DNA of 64,000 nt from DASQZK01 sp963764345 (GTDB taxonomy: Bacteria > Bacteroidota > Bacteroidia > Bacteroidales > GCA-2748055): contig CAVXSF010000002.1 of NCBI GenBank assembly GCA_963764345.1, positions 331,765-395,764 of the forward strand. The letters are read 5' to 3'. Position 1 is the first letter of the stretch. Each line of letters opens with the position of its first letter. Made by a program: the position numbers and the translations under genes. The notes below the pieces were generated by a model. The model was not told the origin of the DNA. It did not search any database and saw nothing but the letters and a program-made list of their open reading frames with translations. This document shows positions 9,282 to 17,136 of this stretch, piece by piece.

Positions 9282-10898
9282 ATGCAGAAATTAATGCTAT
9301 TGGGTGATGAAGCCATTGCGCAGGGAGCTATCGATGCCGGTCTAAGCGGCATCTATGCTTATCCGGGTACTCCTTCCACCGAAATTACAGAATATGTTCA
9401 GGCTTCTGAACAAGCCGCACGCAACAAAATACACAGTGAATGGTCAGCCAACGAGAAGACTGCAATGGAATCGGCTCTGGGGATGGCCTATGCCGGAAAG
9501 AGAGCTATGGTGTGCATGAAACACGTGGGGCTGAATGTGGCTGCCGATCCTTTTATCAATACCGCCATTACCGGGATTAACGGAGGCTTGGTGGTTACAG
9601 TGGCGGATGACCCGTCCATGCATTCATCCCAGAATGAACAGGATTCCCGCTTTTATGGAAAATTTGCCCATATCCCGGTTCTTGAACCTTCGAACCAGCA
9701 GGAAGCATACGAAATGGTTTTTTATGCTTTTGAATTATCTGAAAAATTCAGAGTTCCCGTAATGTTAAGGATAACCACCAGGCTGGCTCATTCACGTGCA
9801 GGTGTTACGACCATGGAAAGCCGCCCGCAAAATGACCTTAAACTTCCGGAAGACCTTAAACAATTCATTCTCCTCCCTGCCATGGCCAGGATCAGATACA
9901 ACGCTCTTCTGAATGCACAAAGTGCTTTCGCCGAAGCTTCTGAAGATTCGGGCTATAACCTTTATACAACGGGTTCTGATTTTTCTCTTGGCATTATAGC
10001 CTGCGGACTGGGTTATAACTATTATATGGAAAATGCGGTACGCTACAACCTTCATTATCCTGTACTGAAAATCTCACAATATCCGCTTCCAGGATTACTG
10101 CTCCGGAAACTTGCAGATTCTGTCGATGAGATCCTTGTGATTGAAGAAGGCTATCCTTTTGTGGAAGAAATGCTCAAGGGCTTCTTTAATGCTCCCTACA
10201 AGGTGAAAGGCCGGCTGGACGGCCATCTCCCGAGAGTAGGGGAATTAAATCCGAACCTCGTTGCCTCAGCACTTGGACTTGTGGAAAAATATGGTCCTGA
10301 TGTACCTGAACTGGTTGCCAGAAGACCCCCCGCCTTATGTAAAGGATGTAGCCATGCCGATGTTTACCTTGCACTGAATGAAGCCATGGAAAAATATGGC
10401 AAAGGAAGAGTTTTTTCTGATATAGGCTGCTATACCCTCGGTGCCCTTCCTCCATTTAATTCCATTAACTCATGCGTTGATATGGGAGCTTCGTTGACTA
10501 TGGCAAAGGGTGCGGCTGATGCCGGACTGATTCCCTCTGTAGCTGTGATCGGGGACTCTACTTTTACTCATTCAGGGATCACCGGACTTCTCGATGCCGT
10601 CATTGAAAATTCTCCTGTTACGGTCATCATCTCCGACAACTCGACAACGGGTATGACCGGCGGTCAGAAATCAGCCGCCACAGGCCGGCTGGAAAAAATT
10701 TGTCTTGGTATAGGTGTTCATCCCGATCATGTGATTACACTTGTACCTCTTAAGAAAAATCAAGCAGAAAACGTCAATATCCTCAGCAGGGAACTTGAAT
10801 ACCAGGGAGTTTCAGTTATCATTGCACAAAGGGAATGTATACAGACAGCTTCTAAAAGAAAAAAAACAATCAGGACCGGCATTATAAATCCGTCCTGA
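9282..10898 (+). CDS. iorA: indolepyruvate:ferredoxin oxidoreductase, alpha subunit (IorA), without ferredoxin domain
   Basis: IorA, with IorB, oxidatively decarboxylates aryl pyruvates to aryl-acetyl-CoA and reduces ferredoxin; it can also run in reverse in anaerobes. The N-terminal pyrimidine-binding half has GDEAIAQGAIDAGLSGIYAY and YPGTPSTEI. The TPP-binding half has CKGCSHADVYLALN, DIGCYTLGALPPF, GDSTFTHSGITGL and DNSTTGMTGGQ. At 538 residues it ends after AQRECI and a basic tail, so the C-terminal 2x[4Fe-4S] ferredoxin domain of archaeal IorA is absent. iorB follows 96 bases later. A TATTTTTG element at 9248-9255 could be its -7 box. Confidence 0.92.
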   Translation: MQKLMLLGDEAIAQGAIDAGLSGIYAYPGTPSTEITEYVQASEQAARNKIHSEWSANEKTAMESALGMAYAGKRAMVCMKHVGLNVAADPFINTAITGINGGLVVTVADDPSMHSSQNEQDSRFYGKFAHIPVLEPSNQQEAYEMVFYAFELSEKFRVPVMLRITTRLAHSRAGVTTMESRPQNDLKLPEDLKQFILLPAMARIRYNALLNAQSAFAEASEDSGYNLYTTGSDFSLGIIACGLGYNYYMENAVRYNLHYPVLKISQYPLPGLLLRKLADSVDEILVIEEGYPFVEEMLKGFFNAPYKVKGRLDGHLPRVGELNPNLVASALGLVEKYGPDVPELVARRPPALCKGCSHADVYLALNEAMEKYGKGRVFSDIGCYTLGALPPFNSINSCVDMGASLTMAKGAADAGLIPSVAVIGDSTFTHSGITGLLDAVIENSPVTVIISDNSTTGMTGGQKSAATGRLEKICLGIGVHPDHVITLVPLKKNQAENVNILSRELEYQGVSVIIAQRECIQTASKRKKTIRTGIINPS

Positions 10899-10994
10899 TT
10901 CAAATCCTCTCAGGCTGCTTACCGGAAAGAGCAGTCTTCAGAGGTTCCACCTGCTTAGAGGCAGGGGTTGAAATGTAGTGAATCTTAAAAACAG

Positions 10995-11601
10995 TTGTTT
11001 ATTGTGAAATCAGATATCATACTTTCAGGCGTCGGTGGTCAGGGGATTTTATCCATCGCCGCAGTCATAGGAATGGCCGCTGTAGAAAACGGCTTTAATC
11101 TGAAACAGGCGGAAGTGCATGGAATGAGCCAGCGAGGAGGAGCAGTGCAATCCCACCTTCGGCTTTCAGACCGGCAGATATCCTCTGATCTGATACCCCT
11201 CGGTACTGCGGATCTTATCATTTCCGTTGAGCCGATGGAATCATTACGATATCTTCCCTACCTTTCCCAGGAAGGATGGCTTGTGACCAATTCGAATCCC
11301 TTTATTAATATTCCGGATTACCCCGGGAAAGATGAAGTCCTTTCCGAAGTGAAAAAAACAGGTCGACCATGTGATTATTGATGCTGACCAGATTGCGAAA
11401 GACAACGGCTCCTCAAGGTCTTCAAACATGGTTATTCTGGGTGCAGCCAGTCCTTATATAGGCATTTCCGAAGATAGGTTAAAAGATGGAATACGTGCCG
11501 TTTTTTCAAGGAAAGGTGAAGAGGTTGTTAAACTGAACATCCGGGCTTTTTTGGCCGGCAAGGCTATTGCCATGAAGTATCTTCACGATATTTCAGCTTA
11601 G
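10995..11601 (+). CDS. iorB: indolepyruvate:ferredoxin oxidoreductase, beta subunit (IorB) (frame break)
   Basis: This is the gamma-domain subunit that binds CoA next to IorA. The N-terminus DIILSGVGGQGILSIAAVIG carries the glycine-rich loop, and AEVHGMSQRGGAVQSHLR is the family motif. The frame breaks in a run of seven A at 11352-11358: removing one A gives VKKQVDHVIIDADQIAKD and restores the C-terminal half, about 201 residues in all. A TTG at 10995 or a GTG at 11004 is the start; no ATG is available. The homopolymer position argues for a sequencing indel. Confidence 0.88.
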
Positions 11602-11647
11602 AACATTTTTTTGAGCTTCGTGTTTCCTCTAAATAATTCATCAGAGT

Positions 11648-13186
11648 ATGTTTAACGAAAAGGATTTACAACAGATTGAGAGCAAAGGAATAAAATTCAG
11701 TGAGGTTGAAAAACAAATCGGATATTTCAGAAACGGTATTTCAAAAATCGAACTGGTAAGGCCTGCCATTATTGGTGATGGCATTGAAACGGTAACAAAA
11801 GAAGATGAAGAGGTTCTTATACAGGCATTTGATGAACTGAAAACCGCTTACCGGATTTTCAAATTCATTCCGGCATCTGGTGCTGCCTCCCGGATGTTCA
11901 AAGCCCTTTTTGAAGCTCATACTTTCCTTAAATATCATCCGGAAAATGAAGAAACATTCTTCCGGGAAAATCCTGAGGTAAAAGATTTTTTTGACAATCT
12001 GGAAGCGTATCCGTTCTATTTCGATCTCAAGGAAAAAGCCCGTGAAAAAAATCTTGACCTTGATGTGATGAAGAAGGAAAAGGACTATGAGCATATCCTT
12101 CAGTTATTGCTTGGAGGCGAGGGACTCAATTACGGGGATCTTCCGAAAGGTCTGCTCAAATTTCATTCATACGAAGGCATCTCCAGGACTGCCTTTGAAG
12201 AACATTTTGAGGAAACGATGGATTACCTGTCCGATGAAGATGAGGAGGTCTACCTCCATTTTACGGTTTCCCCCGTTTACCGCCGTCATTTTGAAGAATT
12301 GGCCCAAAGTACGGCCGATGTGTATTCTGAAAACCGGGCCACCCGTTTTGTTGTTGAATTCTCCGAACAGGAATCAGGAACCGATACACTTGCAGTGGAT
12401 CTGGATAATCAGCCTTTCCGGGATATGGACGGGACGCTTGTATTCCGGCCCGGAGGCCACGGTGCACTGCTTGGCAATCTTCAGGATATTGATGGTTCTG
12501 TGGTTTTTATCGGAAATATTGATAATATTGCTCCCGAAGCCATGCGTCTGTTCAAAGTACGGTATAAAAAAATCCTTGGGGGGTACCTGCTCAGCCGTGT
12601 TCAGACGATTCATAAATTTCTCAGACAGCTGGAACAGGGAGAACATGAGGAGCCTTTCCGGACGGAGATTATCCGTTTTATTCGTGAAATGTCCAATGAT
12701 GAAGCATCACTGCTGGAGAACGAGACTGACATTGGCTTCATAAAAAAAGCATTCGATTTCCTGAACCGCCCGGTAAGGGTTTGTGGTATGGTCGAAAATG
12801 TTGGCGAACCTGGAGGAGGACCCTTCTGGGTAAAGGATAATACGGGTAAGATCAGCCGGCAGATCGTTGAACGGTCACAGGTCGATTTGTCAGATTATGG
12901 GCAGGAGACTATCCTTAATCTCTCCACGCATTTTAATCCTGTCGATATGGTTTGCTTCACGAAAGACTTCAAAGGGGAACCCTTCGACCTGTTAAGCTTC
13001 AGGGATCCGGATCTCGGATTCATCTCCAAAAAATCAATTGGAGGGAAAGATATTAAAGCCCTCGAACTTCCGGGTTTATGGAATGGATCAATGGCAGCCT
13101 GGATAACCTACTTTGTGGATCTGCCGCTTGCTACCTTTACCCCGGTAAAAACCGTTTTTGATCTTCTGCGGCCAGAACACCGGTAA
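11648..13186 (+). CDS. DUF4301 family protein
   Basis: A 512-residue cytosolic protein resembling the DUF4301 family, found mainly in Bacteroidota and without a known function. It opens with FNEKDLQQIESKGIKFSEVEKQ and contains the conserved segments FIPASGAASRMFKALFE and LVFRPGGHGALLGNLQDID. The latter two resemble the phosphate and sugar loops of nucleotidyltransferases such as UDP-sugar pyrophosphorylases, so a nucleotidyltransferase fold is a reasonable inference only. It is a single gene, convergent with the beta-helix lipoprotein, with a ten-base gap between their stops. Confidence 0.75.
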   Translation: MFNEKDLQQIESKGIKFSEVEKQIGYFRNGISKIELVRPAIIGDGIETVTKEDEEVLIQAFDELKTAYRIFKFIPASGAASRMFKALFEAHTFLKYHPENEETFFRENPEVKDFFDNLEAYPFYFDLKEKAREKNLDLDVMKKEKDYEHILQLLLGGEGLNYGDLPKGLLKFHSYEGISRTAFEEHFEETMDYLSDEDEEVYLHFTVSPVYRRHFEELAQSTADVYSENRATRFVVEFSEQESGTDTLAVDLDNQPFRDMDGTLVFRPGGHGALLGNLQDIDGSVVFIGNIDNIAPEAMRLFKVRYKKILGGYLLSRVQTIHKFLRQLEQGEHEEPFRTEIIRFIREMSNDEASLLENETDIGFIKKAFDFLNRPVRVCGMVENVGEPGGGPFWVKDNTGKISRQIVERSQVDLSDYGQETILNLSTHFNPVDMVCFTKDFKGEPFDLLSFRDPDLGFISKKSIGGKDIKALELPGLWNGSMAAWITYFVDLPLATFTPVKTVFDLLRPEHR

Positions 13187-13196
13187 GTACATGCCG

Positions 13197-14531
13197 TTAT
13201 TCAGGGTTAACCTCGCCCGATTTCCAGAGCAGTGACCAACCCTGCAGCCAGTTGCTCGAACCGAAAGCCCCTTTGTATGTGACGTTTTCAAACCAGGTGG
13301 AACTGTAATCCGCCATATCCGTGAAAATAGTCGTCACAGGAAGGAGATTGTAAGGAATGGAATCGTACGTTATGCCATCATCGTCAATAATATTGTTATG
13401 GCCGATAAAATATATCCCGGGGTCTATCATATCACCGCTTAAGCCTGTGCCGAAATAGGCAATGATACTATCCTTATCATTATGTTCAACATCGTTGAAA
13501 ACATTATTGCTGAACTCGAGATTTCCATTTTCCATTTGTAAATAGCTGCTGCCCCTGTCTGTGGCTTCGATGCCTATGCCCATCCTGGCATGCAGAAAGA
13601 CAGAGTTCCTGTATATCCCGCCACTGCTGGTATCGAAATAAACAAGGTAGGAGGGATTCTCAAGTCCTCCGCCAATATAGGTAGCATTGTAAATTTCAGG
13701 TCTTGAATAGGGTTTACCCGAACCATTCATCGGTCCTCCGTCATGTTCTGCCGCATGATCACTGAGATCCTCATCAAGGATGGCCAGAAGAAACTGACAT
13801 TTGCCCGAATAACCCTCGTCGAAATCAAATGCATCATCACCGCAAAAAGCAACAACCATATTGCGGCAGTCGACGGTCCCGCCAAAAAACTCCACTCCGT
13901 CATCTGCATTGGAGACGACCTCAATATGGTCGATTGTAGTCTGACGGCCTACACCGCCCAGGGTGAGTCCGTTGATCTCATTGCCTTCGCCGATATTTGT
14001 CCCGCCATGCCGGATGGATACATATTCCAGGATCCCCGAATTGTCATCTGCATTATACCCTCCGTAAATACCACGTGGTTCGCTTATAGGAATACCCTCA
14101 ATATTTGCCTCGCCCGAAAGAGTGTTGACCGGTCCGTTTCCAAGCACGATGACCCCGCCCCACAAGCCCCTGGCCTTTAAAGGAATGGATCCCTTCAGGT
14201 CATCACCTTCAACAGTAAAAATAATCGGATTGTCAGATGTCCCGCTGGCAATGATCCTGCCTCCGCGTGCAACGATAAGTGCACTGGCATGACTTCCCTG
14301 TCCCGACTTCGCCCTGATCACCGTTCCCGGTTCGATGGTCAGGACCTGTCCATCGTTCACAAAAACGAAACCATCAAGCAGGTAATGGTTGTCTTTGGTC
14401 CAGGTGACAGTGCCGGTGCCGCCACCCAGATCATGCACCACATCGGTGTTTTCAAGGGAGTAATCACTCTTGCGGCACGACATGATCATCATAGCCGCAG
14501 CAAGACAGGTAATGGTGATTTGAATTCTCAT
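13197..14531 (-). CDS. parallel beta-helix repeat lipoprotein next to porin
   Basis: A 444-residue exported lipoprotein (MRIQITITCLAAAMMIMSC, lipobox Cys at 19). The body looks like a right-handed parallel beta-helix: repeating short strands with Asn/Gly turns, such as VFVNDGQVLTIEPGTVIRA, ARGGRIIASGTSDNPIIF, YVSIRHGGTNIGEGNEINGL and NNVFNDVEHNDKDS. No catalytic motif of pectate lyases is evident. It starts 12 bases after the stop of the OprO/P-like porin and is therefore in the same operon, behind the 11-bp repeat promoter region. A phosphate-scavenging surface role is an inference from context only. Confidence 0.72.
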   Translation of the reverse strand: MRIQITITCLAAAMMIMSCRKSDYSLENTDVVHDLGGGTGTVTWTKDNHYLLDGFVFVNDGQVLTIEPGTVIRAKSGQGSHASALIVARGGRIIASGTSDNPIIFTVEGDDLKGSIPLKARGLWGGVIVLGNGPVNTLSGEANIEGIPISEPRGIYGGYNADDNSGILEYVSIRHGGTNIGEGNEINGLTLGGVGRQTTIDHIEVVSNADDGVEFFGGTVDCRNMVVAFCGDDAFDFDEGYSGKCQFLLAILDEDLSDHAAEHDGGPMNGSGKPYSRPEIYNATYIGGGLENPSYLVYFDTSSGGIYRNSVFLHARMGIGIEATDRGSSYLQMENGNLEFSNNVFNDVEHNDKDSIIAYFGTGLSGDMIDPGIYFIGHNNIIDDDGITYDSIPYNLLPVTTIFTDMADYSSTWFENVTYKGAFGSSNWLQGWSLLWKSGEVNPE

Positions 14532-14542
14532 CAGAGAGGACT

Positions 14543-15532
14543 TTATAGTTTAAACTCAACATTAAAATAAAGGTAGACATTGTCCGGGCCGTTTTTTGCG
14601 TAGGAATACCAGTCCTGGTAATCCAGGGAAAGCCTGACACCTTCGGTCGGCGAAAACTGCAGCCCTGCGATTACAGCACTTCCGTCATAGTTGAGGTTCC
14701 ATGGAATATTTTCATTGGGATTCAGGCTTGAATTAAGCCAGTCGTACCGACCAAAAACCTCCCATTTATCGTTAAAAATGTAAGTTCCGTAAATGGAATA
14801 CCCTTGCAGGTTGTGTCCTCCGGCAAAGGCATAGTTATCCTGAAGGTTGTATTCTGCACCAAGCCGGTACTTCCCGGGGTTATAGCCGGCAAAGAATGCA
14901 TAGGTGCTCTGGGTAATATCCTTTTGGTTAAAATCATAATAAAATCGGAGAGTGACATTACCTGCAGGGTGAACCGTTACTCCCACACCCGTTTTGTAAA
15001 CGTTATCCATCTGCAGGTTTTTATAGCCTTCTCCGTTTGAGACTACCAGGTCAGCTTCGATATAATCGTTGAATGAATAGGAAGCCCCGGCACCAATATC
15101 AGCACTGGGCCCGAACCTATAAGCATCCTGGAAAGATTTGTAAATATACCGGTATCCCCAGAAATCCTCCTGGACCTTAAATTGCTGCATATCAAACAAT
15201 CCAAACCAGGCTTTTATCTTATTCCTGTGAAAGGTTAATGCAGCATTCTTGAAATAAGCATAACGCTTGATGAGAGAATATTGAGAGAGATCATCCGGAC
15301 TACCGATATCCAGTTTTACCTCTGCAGCAAACTGATCATCTATGTCATGTTTGTAGCCCAGGTAAACCCTGTCTACTGCGAATGCTGTGGACCGGTCATC
15401 TTCCGTTAACCCAATATGAAAATTGCTGAAAACCTTGAGTATTTCTCCGGTACCGGTATCCTGTGCCCGGATAGTATGAAAAATACCCATGACAGATATA
15501 CATGGCAGTAATATCCGGCAGATTTTTTTCAT
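14543..15532 (-). CDS. OprO/OprP-like outer-membrane porin
   Basis: A 329-residue outer-membrane beta-barrel with signal peptide (MKKICRILLPCISVMGIFHTIRAQ), alternating amphipathic strands and a C-terminal strand ending YLYFNVEFKL. The order of motifs (DRVYLGYKHDID, AAEVKLDIG, KAWFGLFDMQQF, GPSADIGAGASYSF, SPTEGVRLSLDYQDW) resembles the phosphate-selective porin O/P family. I start at the ATG at 15532, where a proper signal peptide begins; the frame extends 24 codons upstream without one. It is the first gene of a two-gene unit with the beta-helix lipoprotein and is divergent from a small exported protein. Substrate selectivity is not proven. Confidence 0.78.
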   Translation of the reverse strand: MKKICRILLPCISVMGIFHTIRAQDTGTGEILKVFSNFHIGLTEDDRSTAFAVDRVYLGYKHDIDDQFAAEVKLDIGSPDDLSQYSLIKRYAYFKNAALTFHRNKIKAWFGLFDMQQFKVQEDFWGYRYIYKSFQDAYRFGPSADIGAGASYSFNDYIEADLVVSNGEGYKNLQMDNVYKTGVGVTVHPAGNVTLRFYYDFNQKDITQSTYAFFAGYNPGKYRLGAEYNLQDNYAFAGGHNLQGYSIYGTYIFNDKWEVFGRYDWLNSSLNPNENIPWNLNYDGSAVIAGLQFSPTEGVRLSLDYQDWYSYAKNGPDNVYLYFNVEFKL

Positions 15533-15708
15533 GAGATCATTTTTTAAAGTGGTTGGTTTTATTTGTATAGTGATTTCCCGGTGCCCTTCATGCAAATCAT
15601 TCAATGTTTACTTACCCTGCACTTGATTTGATTGCGGTAAACCGGATATTTTCCTGACAATATTAAGCATATCAGGAATACCTAAGATTAAATTAAAATA
15701 AAATTAAG

Positions 15709-15759
15709 GTTAACCTTATGACAACTTCAGGTTCACTTAATATCCCGTCAATATCTTTG
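15709..15759 (+). promoter_or_regulatory. PhoB/PhoP-box-like repeat and -7 element in divergent promoter
   Basis: Three six-base units repeat with an exact 11-base period: GTTAAC at 15709, GACAAC at 15720 and GTTCAC at 15731. Fifteen bases later comes TATCTTTG (15752-15759), a perfect Bacteroidota -7 element (TAnnTTTG), and the ATG of the 125-residue protein is at 15776. The last repeat takes the place of the -33 box, as in activator-dependent Pho promoters. Read on the other strand the array is GTGAAC-N5-GTTGTC-N5-GTTAAC, facing the porin. A 14-base perfect palindrome centred on GTTAAC covers 15705-15718. Confidence 0.6.
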
Positions 15760-15775
15760 AGCAAATTAAACAATA

Positions 15776-16153
15776 ATGAACATCCCTCTGCTCGTTTTGA
15801 GTCTCTTTATTCATATTCGCTACCAGGCTGCTTTACCATTACCTGTAACCGTCGATGAGAATTTAACAACGATTTCAGGAAGGGTCACGGATATTTCTTC
15901 GGGCGAAGAACTTTCCGGGGTTGAAATTCGCATTAGTGGTTCAGAAAAAGAATTCTATAGCGATTTTAACGGTGCGTTTAAGATTGAAAACCTTCAACCT
16001 GGAACTAACTATACACTTGAAATCAATTTTATTTCCTACCGTAAAATGATTATCAAAGATGTCAATACTGGAATTCATCCGGTGCAAATAAAACTTTCAG
16101 GTGAAAGGAAGGAAAGGGCGACAGGTCAGATTCCTTATTTTCCCGCAGGCTGA
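15776..16153 (+). CDS. small exported carboxypeptidase-regulatory-like domain protein
   Basis: A 125-residue protein with a hydrophobic N-terminal export signal (MNIPLLVLSLFIHIRYQAALP) followed by a single carboxypeptidase-regulatory-like domain (ISGRVTDISSGEELSGVEI, then DFNGAFKIENLQPGTNY). It lacks the plug and barrel that usually follow this domain in TonB receptors, so it is a free-standing domain or a relic. It is divergent from the porin and has the best-formed promoter in the window, with 11-base repeats directly upstream. Its product may belong to the same regulon as the porin and the Pit transporter. No function can be assigned. Confidence 0.65.
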   Translation: MNIPLLVLSLFIHIRYQAALPLPVTVDENLTTISGRVTDISSGEELSGVEIRISGSEKEFYSDFNGAFKIENLQPGTNYTLEINFISYRKMIIKDVNTGIHPVQIKLSGERKERATGQIPYFPAG

Positions 16154-16307
16154 ATGCCTTTCTTATTGGTCAAATTCCGTTGAACCTCCTTTGACAGGAA
16201 TCAAACTTTTTCTGAGTGGATGTAGTTTTTTGGTTTGAGTCATCTCAGTTCAGGTCTTTTATCTTATCTTTATCAAGGCCTAAATATCTTTACATAAATT
16301 ATTGCAA

Positions 16308-17003
16308 ATGGATTACAGCAAGTATAAGATCCTTCTCGTCGATGATGAGGAAGACATCCTTGAATTTCTGAGCTATAATCTTGAAAAGGAAGGCTTTCAG
16401 ATCTTCCGGGCCGGTAATGGTATCGATGCCATTGACCAGGCTAAAAAACATGAACCTCAGCTTATTCTCCTCGATGTTATGATGCCTGGAATGGATGGAA
16501 TTGAGACATGTGAGGAATTACGCAAAATACCAGCTCTCAATAATATTCTTATTGCCTTTTTGACGGCACGGAGTGAAGATTACAGCCAGATTGCCGGTTT
16601 TGAGGCCGGCGGTGATGATTATATTACCAAACCTATTAAACCTAAATTGCTTATAAGCAGGGTTAAAGCACTCCTGAAAAGGTATAAACAGGCAACAAAG
16701 GAAATTGAAAAAGAAGGAGTGACTCAGCAGGTGGAAGACATCATCATCGATAAGGAACGGTATATCGTTATCGTCAGAGGGGATGAGATGTTCCTTCCCA
16801 AAAAAGAATTCGAACTGCTTAACCTTTTAATTTCACGTCCTCAAAAAGTCTTTACCAGGGAGGAAATCTTCGAGAAAGTCTGGGGGGATAACATCATCGT
16901 AGGTGAGAGAACCATAGATGTACATATACGTAAGCTCAGGGAAAAATTAGGCAATGATTATATCCGCACGATAAAAGGAGTGGGGTATAAGTTCTCGGCC
17001 TGA
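16308..17003 (+). CDS. OmpR/PhoB-family response regulator (first copy)
   Basis: A 231-residue DNA-binding response regulator. The receiver domain (about 1-120) has the acidic pocket VDDEED, the phospho-acceptor Asp in LILLDVMMPGMDGIE, the T in FLTARSEDYSQIAGFEAGGDDY and the K in ITKPIKP. The winged-helix domain (about 130-231) shows LPKKEFELLNLLIS, REEIFEKVWG and TIDVHIRKLREKLG, the PhoB type. I chose the ATG at 16308; a TTG two codons upstream is possible. No histidine kinase is adjacent. It is strongly similar to the regulator at 19663, and the two flank the Pit transporter, suggesting a link to phosphate. Confidence 0.92.
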   Translation: MDYSKYKILLVDDEEDILEFLSYNLEKEGFQIFRAGNGIDAIDQAKKHEPQLILLDVMMPGMDGIETCEELRKIPALNNILIAFLTARSEDYSQIAGFEAGGDDYITKPIKPKLLISRVKALLKRYKQATKEIEKEGVTQQVEDIIIDKERYIVIVRGDEMFLPKKEFELLNLLISRPQKVFTREEIFEKVWGDNIIVGERTIDVHIRKLREKLGNDYIRTIKGVGYKFSA

Positions 17004-17079
17004 TTCACTATACCCAATCCGGGTTTACTACTTGTTCTGAATTACATTAATACCTGTTCAACTTTAGCATCATCATAAA

Positions 17080-17111
17080 AATGCCCGGAAGAATGCAAAC
17101 GTCCGGGCATT
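17080..17111 (-). terminator. terminator of the Pit transporter gene
   Basis: A perfect ten-base inverted repeat (AATGCCCGGA / TCCGGGCATT) with a 12-base loop, followed on the minus strand by five T. It lies 26 bases past the transporter stop, in the convergent gap with the first response regulator. Confidence 0.85.
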
Positions 17112-17136
17112 AATTCTGTAAATAGCCAGTGTGTTA

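Noticed and set aside
16185..16215. A possible 11-base repeat array before the first response regulator (GTTGAA, TTTGAC, TCAAAC at 11-base steps)
   Set aside because: The units match each other and the two better sites too poorly, and there is no -7 element at the right distance.
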